From Flectobacillus longus (GTDB lineage: Bacteria > Bacteroidota > Bacteroidia > Cytophagales > Spirosomataceae): 64,000 nt of DNA. The position numbers were made by a program, and so were the translations under genes. The notes below the pieces were generated by a model that was not told the DNA's origin, ran no database searches, and saw only the letters and a program-made list of their open reading frames with translations. Location of the stretch: positions 62,001 through 126,000 of the forward strand of contig NZ_JASHIC010000011.1 of NCBI RefSeq assembly GCF_030056705.1, given 5' to 3'. Shown piece by piece: positions 32,778 through 42,102 of the stretch; position 1 is the first letter of the stretch; each line of letters opens with the position of its first letter.

Positions 32778-34409
32778 CTATTTCTTTCCAAATTTTCCTC
32801 CGAAGAAGTCTCCAACATTCCAATCAGGTGATTTTGAATCTTGCGCCACATAGTAACCAATCAAATAATTTACTTTTACATGTGTAGCTGCTGCATCAAA
32901 ATCAAAGGGTTGAGACATGTCATCTTGTGGTGTATGGTAGATGCTACTTCTCCAGCCTACATCCGATTTGCTTCTATCAATCGTGTCGCTTGGGATAGTT
33001 TTAAAACCACTTTTGATAAATAAGGCAGGAATACCTTTTTTGATAAAACTAAAATGATCGCTACGAATAAATACCACTTGTTCTGGAAATGGGTCTGGAC
33101 TAATACCTAATCCCAAAATCTTTGCTGTTTTTTCTACTTGTTGATTCAAGCTTGAATGTTGTGCACCATAAGGAACAATATCTAGAACAGGATGGAAGAA
33201 GAAAGGCATATCAATCGCTAAATCAGCTACGATTTTCCCATTAAGAGGACTGTTACTTGCAAAATAATCAGAGCCCAGTAAGCCAAATTCTTCACCAGTA
33301 ACGATTGTGAAAACAATAGATCGTTTTGGGGCTTCTGGTAAATTTTTGAAGGTTTGAGCAATTTCTAACAAAATCGCCACACCCGATGCATTGTCATGTG
33401 CACCATTATAAATCGAATCGCCTTTCACTGGCGCCCCGATTCCAAAATGGTCAAGGTGGGCAGTGTAAACAATATATTCATCTTTCAATTTTGGATCAGA
33501 ACCTTCGATTATCCCCACCAAATTTGAACCAGCCACAGAAGTAAACTGTGTATTCACTTTAATATTTGCCTGAATATTTAGATCAAAAGATTCGGCTTTA
33601 CCTGCTTTTGTACTTTCTACAGCCGAAGCAAATGTTTTTCCTGATTTAGCAAATAATTTTTCAGCTTTGTCAGGATTAAAGGTGGCTACAGCTTTCAAGG
33701 CTGGGAAGGCATCGTTCGGCTGTCCTTCTTTATTCAACCATTTAAAAGTACCCTGTTTAGTTCTGCGAACGGTAGCTTCCCACGTAGAACGCTTGTCGTT
33801 GGGAAAGTTGACAGCGATAACGCCCACAGCACCACGCTTGATAGCTTCGTTATACTTTACTGGGTTTGTCGTAAAGTAGGCTCTTTGATTAGAAGGAAAA
33901 CTTTCAGGAGCTGCATTGAAAAATACAACGATTTTGCCTTTTACATCAATGCCTTTATAGTCATCATATTGCATTTCTGGTGCCGAAATACCGTAACCTA
34001 CAAATACCAAAGGCGCTGATACTGACGACTCTGCTTGGGGCATATACGGACTAGCAATAAACTCTTGACCGTAAGTTAATGTTTCTTCGCCTAGAGTCAT
34101 GGCGGTGAGTTTTTCGCTAACAATCCCTTTTTTCAAGGGAACTGGTTGGATATAACCACCGTCGGGCATGGCTGGTTTTAAGCCAATTCGCATCATTTGT
34201 GTTTCAACAAATTTTGACGCAACCGAAAAGCCTCTAGTGCCAGGTTGGCGACCTTCCACCGAGTCGTCTGCCAAAAACGTCATAGTTGCTTTGATAGCAT
34301 TAGGATTGATATTTTTTAGGTTTTTCACTTCAGGACCACCTTTTTGTCCAATAGCCGAAAAACCCAAAAGGCAAGCCATTGCACTTGCCGAAATAAAAAA
34401 TAATTTCAT
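32778..34409 (-). CDS. M28 family metallopeptidase with PA domain
   Basis: 543 residues with a signal peptide (MKLFFISASAMACLLGFSAIG). After an N-terminal helix (ATMTFLADDSVEGRQPGTRG) comes a PA-type insert (about 125-260). The dizinc catalytic core has HLDHFGIG (first His ligand), 'YNGAHDNASGVAILLEIAQ' (bridging Asp), 'VTGEEFGLLGSDYF' (catalytic Glu pair), AIDMPFFF and 'RSDHFSFIKKGIPALFI' (last His). All expected ligands are visible except that the usual Asp in the NLDM block reads AIDM. It is a secreted aminopeptidase or carboxypeptidase. Neighbour of the Lrp regulator but with its own terminator. Confidence 0.88.
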   Translation of the reverse strand: MKLFFISASAMACLLGFSAIGQKGGPEVKNLKNINPNAIKATMTFLADDSVEGRQPGTRGFSVASKFVETQMMRIGLKPAMPDGGYIQPVPLKKGIVSEKLTAMTLGEETLTYGQEFIASPYMPQAESSVSAPLVFVGYGISAPEMQYDDYKGIDVKGKIVVFFNAAPESFPSNQRAYFTTNPVKYNEAIKRGAVGVIAVNFPNDKRSTWEATVRRTKQGTFKWLNKEGQPNDAFPALKAVATFNPDKAEKLFAKSGKTFASAVESTKAGKAESFDLNIQANIKVNTQFTSVAGSNLVGIIEGSDPKLKDEYIVYTAHLDHFGIGAPVKGDSIYNGAHDNASGVAILLEIAQTFKNLPEAPKRSIVFTIVTGEEFGLLGSDYFASNSPLNGKIVADLAIDMPFFFHPVLDIVPYGAQHSSLNQQVEKTAKILGLGISPDPFPEQVVFIRSDHFSFIKKGIPALFIKSGFKTIPSDTIDRSKSDVGWRSSIYHTPQDDMSQPFDFDAAATHVKVNYLIGYYVAQDSKSPDWNVGDFFGGKFGKK

Positions 34410-34467
34410 TGGTTTTTGTGTTGACGATTTTATGAAAAATTTAGTTTGATTTATAAAGATACAAGTT

Positions 34468-34923
34468 TTAATCTACGGGAACTGCCGTTGTATATTTTAC
34501 ATGATGAAGAACAACGGTACTACTATGTACCTTAATAGAAGGGATTTCGGCCATTCTGCGCAAAAAACCATCATATTCTTTAATGTCTTTAACATATACT
34601 TTGAGCTGGTAGTCAACCGTACCAGCCAAGTGATAGCACTCGATTACCTCTGACATATTTTGTACGATTTGCTCAAAGGTATCGATGTTTTCGTGGGTAT
34701 AAATAGGCATGGAAATATTGCAAAAAACCACTTGTCCACGCCCCGTTTTTTCGGGATTTACCAAGGCTACATAGCCCGATATAACACCGTCTTTTTCTAA
34801 CCGTTTGATTCGCTCAAATACAGGAGATGTGGTCAAATTCAACATTTCGGCTAATTCTTTAATGGTTAGTTTGGCATTTTGCTGTAATAACTGAAGAATT
34901 TGTTGGTCGGTAGGGTCCAGCAT
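34468..34923 (-). CDS. Lrp/AsnC family transcriptional regulator
   Basis: 151 residues. The N-terminal HTH reads LDPTDQQILQLLQQNAKLTIKELAEMLNLTTSPVFERIKRLEKDGVISGY; the C-terminal RAM domain (IECYHLAGTVDYQLKVYVKDIKEYDGFLRRMAEIPSI) normally binds amino acids. It is divergent from the D-amino acid operon with 149 bp between, the usual place for a local Lrp-type activator or repressor that senses the amino acid being degraded. The regulation is inferred from position. Confidence 0.92.
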   Translation of the reverse strand: MLDPTDQQILQLLQQNAKLTIKELAEMLNLTTSPVFERIKRLEKDGVISGYVALVNPEKTGRGQVVFCNISMPIYTHENIDTFEQIVQNMSEVIECYHLAGTVDYQLKVYVKDIKEYDGFLRRMAEIPSIKVHSSTVVLHHVKYTTAVPVD

Positions 34924-35072
34924 AATATTCTGTTTGATAATTTAATTGTATGTTAATAAAGCAAAATATGCTTATTTTTCTGAAAATGACAAAAATTAGT
35001 ATAGTGATTTTTATTACTTTAAAGAATAAAATATAAATTTCGAATAAGTAATCAGCATAAACATCTGATAAA

Positions 35073-37598
35073 ATGCCTCTAAAAAGAAACTTGTTATTGT
35101 TGCTTATGGCAGCATTTTATCCTTTTTGTAGGACAACTGCCCAGTTAACTCCCCAAAAAATTGCCCAAGTGGATAGTGCCATGCGAGTCTTATATGCTCA
35201 GGGTCAATTTAGCGGAGTGGTTCTTTTGTCCGAAAAAGGAAAAATCAAGTTTCAAAAGGCACTTGGGTGGACTGATTACTTACAGCGCAATGCGCTAGAT
35301 GCGGCTCAGCCCTTCAATCTTGCCTCAATTACTAAACAATTCGTAGCAACGATGACTATGAAACTCTTTGAGCAAGGGAAATTGGAATATGACCAGAAAG
35401 TCATAAATTTTATTCCAAATTTCCCTTATCAAGAGATTACAATTCGTCAACTATTGACTCATACTTCTGGTTTGCCAGAATATTTTGATTTGGCAATGAG
35501 CCATCTCAATACCCTCGATACGCTCACCAACGATAAGCTCATTCAATTACTGGTCGAAAAACATCCTCCGCTAAATTTTGCCTCTGGAGCAAAATGGGAG
35601 TATTGTAATACAGGTTATTTGCTCTTGGCAAGTATTATTGAAAAAGCTTCTGGAACATCTTTCGAACACTTCTTCAGCACTCAAATTGCCCAGCCTTTCG
35701 GACTAAAAAACACTTTTGTTTATTTTCTGAATGGCCCTAATCAAAACAGAAAACGTGTTTTAGGTTTTGAAAGGAAAAATGGGAAATCCATTTCCAATGA
35801 CCTCATTCGTTTGGATGGGGTTGTTGGCGATGGCAATATCTATGCTAGTGCCGAGGATTTGAATAAATGGGTTCAATTAGTTTCTGAAAATAAAGTACTA
35901 AAGCCTGCTACTTGGGCAGAGGCTTTCAAACCTGTTATCCTCAATGATGGCACAACCTATCCTTATGGTTTTGGTTGGGGAATTACTAAAAATGGTTTTG
36001 AACATACAGGTTCTTGGGTTGGTTTTCAAAATGCTATTTTCAGAAATAATCAATCTCAAACAACTGCTATTTTATTATCCAATGGGACAAATCCCATTTT
36101 TAGAAATATCCTGAAAAAAATTCTTTCGGATAAACCTTTTCATTTATCCCAAACACATTTAATCAAAAATGTCAAGTTGATAGATGGTACAGGTTTACCA
36201 AGCCAACAAGTTCAGGTTAGGATTAAAGATAACAAAATTTGGGAAATTGGCAAATTAGAACCTTTTGTGGGCGAGACTGTTACTGATGGAAATGGACAAA
36301 TTCTTGCACCTGGCTTTATTGATTCGCATAGCCATCATTTTGGAAGTTTGGACAAAACTCCTACTGCCATACCAATGCTCAGTCAAGGCATTACGACGAT
36401 TGTCATTGGACAAGATGGTAGTAGTTATGCCATGGATAGTTTGAGTAAATGGATGCAAGAAAAACCTGTTGCGGTTAACGTTGCTTCCTATACAGGACAT
36501 GCCACGCTCCGACAAAAAGTGATGGGACCGCGAGGTTTGTATCGAACAGCCAAGCCAGAGGAGGTCGATAAAATGAAAGTGTTGTTAGAAAGTGAGCTTC
36601 AAAAAGGTTCTATTGGACTAAATACAGGGCTAGAGTATGAATCTTCTTTTTTCTCAAACCGAAATGAAGTTCTCGAATTAGCAAAAGTAGCTGCCAAAAA
36701 CGGCGGACGATATATGAGCCATATCAGAAGCGAAGATATAAATCTGACAGAAGCTATCGACGAAATTATTGACATTGGCAGAGAAGCAAAAATTCCTGTT
36801 CAAATTTCTCATGGAAAAATAGCCCTTCGTTCTCAATGGAAATCTGCACACGAAATTTTAGCAAAACTTCAAGAAGCTCGTGCAGAAGGTATTCAAATTA
36901 CAGCGGACTGCTATCCTTATACTTTTTGGCATTCAACCTTGAGGGTTCTCTTTCCCAAAAGAGATTATACCAATCTTGAGAGTGCCCAAATGGCCACAGA
37001 ACAGCTTTTTGACCCAAAAGAATCTATCATTGTAAGGTTTGCTCCTAATAAATCTTATGCAGGTAAAACGCTGTCAGAAATCGCTAGTTTACGAGGAAAA
37101 ACTGAAGCTCAAACTTTAATGGATTTAGTTGCTGAAGCGGAGGAGTTTGATAAGAAGAACCCTGATTATGACGAAGGAATTGAAGCGATTATGGGAAAAT
37201 CTATGGATGATGAAGATGTGGAGGCAATATTGGCTTGGCCACACACCAATATCTGCTCAGATGGGGCAGGAAGTGGACATCCGAGAGGGCATGGGGCTTT
37301 TACGAGAGTTTTAGGTAAATATGTTCGAGAGAAAAAGCTATTTTCATGGGAAACAGCCGTCTACAAGATGACGGGTCTTACTGCTGAAAATTTGGGTATC
37401 AAGAACAGAGGTCTTATCAAACCAGATTATTATGCTGATATGGTGCTGTTTGACCCTGAAACAGTCATTGATCATGCAGATGTGAAAAACCCAAAAGCCA
37501 TTTCTTCAGGCATCAAAATGGTTTGGGTCAATGGTGAATTAGTTTGGCAAGACCAAATACCTACAGGGAAATTGTCAGGACAAATAATTATTAAATAG
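35073..37598 (+). CDS. Fusion: serine beta-lactamase-like domain + D-aminoacylase amidohydrolase
   Basis: 841 residues, two enzymes in one exported chain (signal peptide MPLKRNLLLLLMAAFYPFCRTTAQ). Residues about 27-350 are a class C beta-lactamase/D-aminopeptidase-like domain with S85-I-T-K88, Y177-C-N179 and H311-T-G-S314, all three catalytic motifs. Residues about 360-841 are an amidohydrolase of the N-acyl-D-amino acid deacylase type: NVKLIDGTGLPSQQVQVRIKDNKI, GFIDSHSHH (D417, H419, H421), GLEYESSFFS, MSHIRSEDI, PVQISHGKIA, TADCYPYTFWHS, NICSDGAGSGHPRGHG and 'IKPDYYADMVLFDPE'. It may first trim D-amino acid peptides and then deacylate them. First gene of a D-amino acid operon. Confidence 0.85.
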   Translation: MPLKRNLLLLLMAAFYPFCRTTAQLTPQKIAQVDSAMRVLYAQGQFSGVVLLSEKGKIKFQKALGWTDYLQRNALDAAQPFNLASITKQFVATMTMKLFEQGKLEYDQKVINFIPNFPYQEITIRQLLTHTSGLPEYFDLAMSHLNTLDTLTNDKLIQLLVEKHPPLNFASGAKWEYCNTGYLLLASIIEKASGTSFEHFFSTQIAQPFGLKNTFVYFLNGPNQNRKRVLGFERKNGKSISNDLIRLDGVVGDGNIYASAEDLNKWVQLVSENKVLKPATWAEAFKPVILNDGTTYPYGFGWGITKNGFEHTGSWVGFQNAIFRNNQSQTTAILLSNGTNPIFRNILKKILSDKPFHLSQTHLIKNVKLIDGTGLPSQQVQVRIKDNKIWEIGKLEPFVGETVTDGNGQILAPGFIDSHSHHFGSLDKTPTAIPMLSQGITTIVIGQDGSSYAMDSLSKWMQEKPVAVNVASYTGHATLRQKVMGPRGLYRTAKPEEVDKMKVLLESELQKGSIGLNTGLEYESSFFSNRNEVLELAKVAAKNGGRYMSHIRSEDINLTEAIDEIIDIGREAKIPVQISHGKIALRSQWKSAHEILAKLQEARAEGIQITADCYPYTFWHSTLRVLFPKRDYTNLESAQMATEQLFDPKESIIVRFAPNKSYAGKTLSEIASLRGKTEAQTLMDLVAEAEEFDKKNPDYDEGIEAIMGKSMDDEDVEAILAWPHTNICSDGAGSGHPRGHGAFTRVLGKYVREKKLFSWETAVYKMTGLTAENLGIKNRGLIKPDYYADMVLFDPETVIDHADVKNPKAISSGIKMVWVNGELVWQDQIPTGKLSGQIIIK

Positions 37599-37688
37599 TA
37601 TTCATTTTTCACCTTAATATCTAATCCTAATAGGGCAATCGCATTGATTTGCTTTTGCCCTTATTTAACACCCTATCACCTCATAAGT

Positions 37689-38729
37689 ATGAACACAGCT
37701 GTAGTATTAGCCAACGGTTTATTGGAAACAAACGATGCCAAAACAGCACATGGCTTGATAAGAGGCACTGAGCGATTTGACATTGTTGGTGTAATTGACT
37801 CCCCTAAGTTGTCGGGCAAAGATGCTGGAGAAATTTTGGATGGAAAACATCGAAATATTCCCATATATGGTTCATTAGAAGAAGCTATTGAACAATTAAA
37901 CGAGATTCGTTTTTTAATTATAGGAGTAGCAACTGTGGGTGGGGTTTTGCCTCCATCGATGGTTGGAGTTGTTGAAATGGCGCTGAAAGCAGGTATTTCT
38001 GTAGTAAACGGACTTCATGAATATTTGACTGATAATCCAGTTTTTGTCAAATTAGCAGAGGAAAAAAACTTGGAACTCATAGATATTCGTAAACCTAAAA
38101 AACGTCAAGATTTACACTTTTGGTCAGGAGAAATCAATCAAGTAGATGTGCCTATTGTAGCGGTTATGGGTATGGACTGTGCCTTGGGAAAACGTACCAC
38201 AGCCAGATTATTACGCCAAAGTGCAGCTCAAAAGGGTATATCAGCCGAAATGATTTATACAGGTCAAACGGGCTGGTTGCAAGGTGGAAAATACGGCTTT
38301 GTATTTGATTCGACACTCAATGATTTTGTTTCGGGCGAATTAGAACATGCCATTGTCACTTGCTGGAAAGAAACTAAGCCCGCCTTTATCTTGCTCGAAG
38401 GGCAATCTGCGTTAAGAAACCCAAGTGGTCCTTGTGGATTTGAGTTTATTATTTCAGGAAATGCCAAAAAGGTTGTATTAGTACATGCACCCAAGAGAAA
38501 ATATTATGACAACGAGCCCCATTGGGGCGAAATACCAAGTGTGAGTTCAGAAATTGAATTGATACAAAAACTTGGAGCTGAGGTGATAGCTTTGGCACTT
38601 AATACAGAAGATTGTACAGAGGAGGAATATCTTGGATTTAAAGAAAGCTATCAAAAAGAATTAGGAATCCCTGTTGTTTTGCCACTACAGGAAGGGGTAG
38701 AGGAGGTTTTAAATTTAATTTTAAACTAA
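37689..38729 (+). CDS. dgcN: DUF1611 protein, D-glutamate N-acetyltransferase DgcN-like
   Basis: 346 residues. The N-terminal Rossmann-like part (TAVVLANGLLETNDAKTAHGLIRGTERFDIVGVID, with RGTERF typical of DUF1611) leads to a P-loop-like motif at 161-171 (GMDCALGKRTT) and 'AEMIYTGQTGWLQGGKYGFVFDSTLNDFVSGELE', then 'ILLEGQSALRNPSGP'. A member of this family, DgcN, was reported to transfer acetyl from acetyl-CoA to D-glutamate, with DgcA then racemising the product. The gene is immediately followed (9 bp) by a DgcA-like gene here, supporting the same pathway. ATG at 37689 chosen; an upstream TTG start adds 15 unlikely residues. Confidence 0.8.
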   Translation: MNTAVVLANGLLETNDAKTAHGLIRGTERFDIVGVIDSPKLSGKDAGEILDGKHRNIPIYGSLEEAIEQLNEIRFLIIGVATVGGVLPPSMVGVVEMALKAGISVVNGLHEYLTDNPVFVKLAEEKNLELIDIRKPKKRQDLHFWSGEINQVDVPIVAVMGMDCALGKRTTARLLRQSAAQKGISAEMIYTGQTGWLQGGKYGFVFDSTLNDFVSGELEHAIVTCWKETKPAFILLEGQSALRNPSGPCGFEFIISGNAKKVVLVHAPKRKYYDNEPHWGEIPSVSSEIELIQKLGAEVIALALNTEDCTEEEYLGFKESYQKELGIPVVLPLQEGVEEVLNLILN

Positions 38730-38738
38730 CCCAATACC

Positions 38739-39806
38739 ATGAAAATTGTAGCTATTCGTGCTTATATCAAGTATTTGAAACTTACCAAACCTTATACTAT
38801 TGCTTATAGTACATTCTCTGATGTACAATTGGTATTTTTAGAAATTGAATTAGCAAATGGGATTATTGGTGTAGGGTCGGCAAGTCCTGCTGAGGAGGTT
38901 GTTGGTGAAAATCCAGTTCAGACATTGTCTTCATTACAAACTGATTTTGTTCAAAACCTTATCGGAAGTGATATAAGACATTTTCAACAAATTATTTTTG
39001 AAGCGCAGCAGTATTTTGGCTATCTGCCTGGCACCTTAGCTGCTATAGATTTAGCGCTTCATGATGCTTTTTGTCAATATTTAGGAATACCTGTAGTAGA
39101 TTTCTACGGAAGAAAAATCGAAGTATTGCCAACTTCAGTAACAGTTGGCATAAAAGGTGTAGAAGAAACCCTAGATGAAGCAAAAGCATACCTTTCTGGA
39201 GGTTTTACGACACTGAAGATTAAAACAGGATTAGATTTGCAAGAAGATGTAGAAAGAGTAATTGCCCTACGTAAATCATTTGGCAATACCATAACAATTC
39301 GTGTTGATGCTAATCAAGGATATGATATAGATACGCTTCAAAAATGGTTTGAACAAACCCAAAGTCTTAATATTGAATTAATTGAACAGCCTATTGAAGT
39401 AGGACAAGAAAAGAGCTTGTATCAAACCTTAGATTATACTTCAGTAATTGCCGCAGACGAAAGTTTGAAAGATGCTAACTACGCCATTAAGTTTGCTTCA
39501 GAGCCTCAAAGATTTGGTATTTTTAATATCAAACTAATGAAATGTGGTGGACTTTTACCCGCTATTGAAATTGCTCAAATTGCCAAAAATGCTGGAATTA
39601 GTCTGTTTTGGGGCTGCAATGACGAAAGTATTGCCAGCATTACGGCTGCATTACATCTTGCCTATGCTTGTCCAAATACAAAATACCTTGACTTGGATGG
39701 CAGTTTTGACTTGGCAGAAGATTTGGTAACAGGAGGTTTTGAAGTCAAAAATGGTTTGATGTATCTCAACAAAAAAAGTGGATTTGGGTTTTCTTTGTTA
39801 AAGTAA
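38739..39806 (+). CDS. dgcA: Enolase-superfamily epimerase (DgcA/dipeptide epimerase type)
   Basis: 355 residues. The enolase-superfamily barrel is complete: acid/base K160-x-K162 (TLKIKTG), metal ligands D190 (RVDANQGYD), E216 (IELIEQP) and D240 (IAADES), opposing K265 (NIKLMKCGG) and the closing 'GCNDESIAS'. These match L-Ala-D/L-Glu epimerases. The homologue DgcA works on N-acetyl-D-glutamate. Because it directly follows a DgcN-like gene, racemisation of N-acetyl-D-Glu is the better guess, with dipeptide epimerisation as the alternative. No signal peptide. Confidence 0.85.
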   Translation: MKIVAIRAYIKYLKLTKPYTIAYSTFSDVQLVFLEIELANGIIGVGSASPAEEVVGENPVQTLSSLQTDFVQNLIGSDIRHFQQIIFEAQQYFGYLPGTLAAIDLALHDAFCQYLGIPVVDFYGRKIEVLPTSVTVGIKGVEETLDEAKAYLSGGFTTLKIKTGLDLQEDVERVIALRKSFGNTITIRVDANQGYDIDTLQKWFEQTQSLNIELIEQPIEVGQEKSLYQTLDYTSVIAADESLKDANYAIKFASEPQRFGIFNIKLMKCGGLLPAIEIAQIAKNAGISLFWGCNDESIASITAALHLAYACPNTKYLDLDGSFDLAEDLVTGGFEVKNGLMYLNKKSGFGFSLLK

Positions 39807-40032
39807 TAAATTGAAGTTATCAGTTATTAGTTAACGGATATCTTCAAGGTGAACCATTGATAAAGGTATTACTTTATTTATCCTTTAACTTGCTAAATAG
39901 AACGAAGAATTTCTAAAGCACACCACTAGTTTAAAAGTCTGTTTTATGAAGTATCAACTTTATTTATAATCGAATAATCTAATATCATTCAAAAAAACTC
40001 AAAACTCAGTATTTCTAACTCAGCACTCATCT
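39807..40032 (+). other. Gap inside the D-amino acid gene cluster with a dispersed repeat
   Basis: 226 bp without a gene. Its last 35 bases (39998-40028) carry a 31-base copy of the ACTCA repeat family, ending 4 bp before the permease start, so the repeat makes up the whole 5' leader next to the start codon. It opens with AGTTATCAGTTATTAGTTAAC, a short-period repeat also seen at 53342. Confidence 0.5.
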
Positions 40033-41397
40033 ATGTCTATTCTCCAGCCCAAAATAGGACTTCGTTCGGCAAGCTTGCTTGTAGTAAGTGTGATTGTTGG
40101 TTCGGGAGTTTTCAAAAAAATAGCCCCTATGTCGGCCGAGTTGGGTTCGCCTTGGTTGGTGCTATTGTGTTGGATTGTGGCAGGACTTATCACCTTGGCT
40201 GGGGCACTAACAACTGCCGAAATGGCAAGTCTCTTTCCTGATTCGGGAGGGGAGTATCAGTATTACCGAAAAGTCTATAATTCATTTTTTGCATTTTTGT
40301 ATGGTTGGGGTAATTTTACTGTGATGAAAACAGCCTCAATTGCAGCCCTAGCGTATGTTTTTGCAGAATCATTTTATTCAATTTTTGCCCAACATCTACA
40401 GATATTTTCCATCGATGCACCTATTTTAATCAAGGTAATAGCAACGCTCTTGGTCGCATCGCTTAGCTATGTCAACTATAAAGGATTAACAATTGCTGAG
40501 AAATTGAGTAATGGACTGACATTTTTGATGTTTTTGGCAGTAGCCGTTTTTGTGTGCTGGGGCTTATGGAGTCCGCAGGGCTCTTGGCAAAATTTAAACC
40601 ATTCTTCAAATCTCGAAGTATATCACAATCGAACTTCAGGGTCGTGGATAAAAGCTTTGTTTGCTGCCTGTTTAGGCGCATTTTGGGGGTATGAAGGTTG
40701 GAATCATATAGGATTTATCGGAGAGGAGGTCAAATCTCCTCAAAAAAATTTGCCTTTGGCACTCACCTTTGGGACGCTTTCTGTCATACTGATTTATGTA
40801 TCGCTCAATCTGGTATATCTTCGAATACTACCCATTGAAGCATTTATTAGTATGAATGAAACTCCTAATACCATTGCAGCAATTGAGGTGGCGAGAATAA
40901 TGATTGGCCCAATTGGTACGATATTATTGGCGTGTTTAATTTTGCTTACTACTCTAAACGCCACCAATGGCACTATTTTGATGTCAGCAAGGTTGTTTTA
41001 TGCCATGGGAAGAGATAAGTTATTTTTTAAACAAACAGCTCATATTCACCCAGAATATCAAACACCTGCTTATGCACTTCTTTTTCAAGCATTATGGTCG
41101 GTTCTATTGATTTGGTCAGGTAGTTTTGACCAACTGACAGATATGTTAGTCTTTGCGTCTTTTATTTATTATGGCGCCACAGCATATGGGGTTATACTGC
41201 TTCGACAGAAAGAACCAGCGCTCAAACGAGTTTACAAAGTAGTGGGTTATCCATATATACCAATGGTTTTTATCTTATTTTGTTTGGTATTGGTCACAGT
41301 CACGTTGTTTACTCAACCTGTACAGGCCATTTCTGGTTTGGGTCTAATTGCCTCAGGCATACCATTTTATTTTTATTGGAATAAAAAAAGCAGTTAA
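40033..41397 (+). CDS. APC family amino acid permease
   Basis: 454 residues with 12 predicted membrane helices. The first helix carries the unwound substrate-site motif (SLLVVSVIVGSGVFKKIAP, GxG-type), followed by LITLAGALTTAEMASLFPDSGGEYQYYRKVY, the most conserved APC segment. Helix 6 region reads 'ALFAACLGAFWGYEGWNHIGFIGEEVKSPQKNLPLAL', as in LAT-like exchangers. It is the last gene of the D-amino acid cluster and probably imports the released amino acids or dipeptides (inference). Confidence 0.88.
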   Translation: MSILQPKIGLRSASLLVVSVIVGSGVFKKIAPMSAELGSPWLVLLCWIVAGLITLAGALTTAEMASLFPDSGGEYQYYRKVYNSFFAFLYGWGNFTVMKTASIAALAYVFAESFYSIFAQHLQIFSIDAPILIKVIATLLVASLSYVNYKGLTIAEKLSNGLTFLMFLAVAVFVCWGLWSPQGSWQNLNHSSNLEVYHNRTSGSWIKALFAACLGAFWGYEGWNHIGFIGEEVKSPQKNLPLALTFGTLSVILIYVSLNLVYLRILPIEAFISMNETPNTIAAIEVARIMIGPIGTILLACLILLTTLNATNGTILMSARLFYAMGRDKLFFKQTAHIHPEYQTPAYALLFQALWSVLLIWSGSFDQLTDMLVFASFIYYGATAYGVILLRQKEPALKRVYKVVGYPYIPMVFILFCLVLVTVTLFTQPVQAISGLGLIASGIPFYFYWNKKSS

Positions 41398-41457
41398 ATT
41401 CTAGAAATGTAAACGTACTTTAGGAAAACTTTCTTGGGGTGATTATATAAAAAATCA

Positions 41458-41483
41458 AATAAAAGACTTTTTTATCTTTTATT
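41458..41483. promoter_or_regulatory. Operator AATAAAAGA-N8-TCTTTTATT (Rrf2 gene)
   Basis: A perfect 9-bp inverted repeat with 8-base spacer, 40 bp before the rrf2 start and just upstream of a -7 box. The same operator with identical spacing lies before the flavohaemoprotein gene. Probable site of autoregulation by the Rrf2 protein. Confidence 0.75.
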
Positions 41484-41490
41484 AATGATT

Positions 41491-41498
41491 TATCTTTG
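41491..41498 (+). promoter_or_regulatory. -7 box (TATCTTTG) of the rrf2 gene
   Basis: Fits TAnnTTTG. It lies 7 bp after the operator at 41458-41483, which would cover the -33 region, so binding should block transcription. Confidence 0.6.
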
Positions 41499-41522
41499 TC
41501 ATGTTAATTAACAAAAGTAGTT

Positions 41523-41957
41523 ATGTTTTCTAAAACTTGCGAATATGCTATCAAAGCCTGTATTTATATTGCTTCTCAGTCTTTAGTACAAAAAAGGGTG
41601 GGGATAAAAGATATTGCCCAAGCCATAGAATCGCCTGAAGCTTTTACTGGAAAAATCATGCAGGTTTTATCCAAAAATCATATTGTAGATTCGGTAAAAG
41701 GACCACATGGGGGATTTGAAATTCCCGAATCGGCGATGAAAGAAAAACGATTGGCAGAGGTGGTGCGCGCAATGGATGGCGACGATATTTTCAAAAGTTG
41801 TGGATTAGGACTAAAGGAGTGTTCCGGAGCTAATCCTTGTCCTTTACATAGTCAATTTGCTAAAATTAGAGCCGACATTACCAAACTTCTCGAAACTACC
41901 TCGCTGTACGATGTAGCTACAGGTTTGGCCGATGGATTGACCTTTTTGAAGCGGTAA
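41523..41957 (+). CDS. Rrf2 family regulator, NsrR-like
   Basis: 144 residues. Winged HTH (FSKTCEYAIKACIYIA, VGIKDIAQAIESPEAFTGKIMQVLSKNHIVDSVKGPHGGFEI) and three Cys at 93, 100 and 106 (CGLGLKECSGANPC), the usual ligands of an Fe-S cluster in NsrR, IscR and related sensors. The next gene encodes an NO dioxygenase, and both genes carry the same operator, so the protein most likely senses nitric oxide through its cluster and represses itself and hmp. The Cys spacing (x6, x5) differs slightly from the NsrR pattern. Confidence 0.88.
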   Translation: MFSKTCEYAIKACIYIASQSLVQKRVGIKDIAQAIESPEAFTGKIMQVLSKNHIVDSVKGPHGGFEIPESAMKEKRLAEVVRAMDGDDIFKSCGLGLKECSGANPCPLHSQFAKIRADITKLLETTSLYDVATGLADGLTFLKR

Positions 41958-42102
41958 GCTTATTGGTGAGTTGTAAATAAATATTTTTTTTTCGTAAATG
42001 GTAATCCTTCAGATAAGGACAAAGAACCGTTTATGAGGAATCGTTATGATGTTGGCAATATCACCATGTAATCATTTTCATAAAACACATTTTTTTAATC
42101 AT

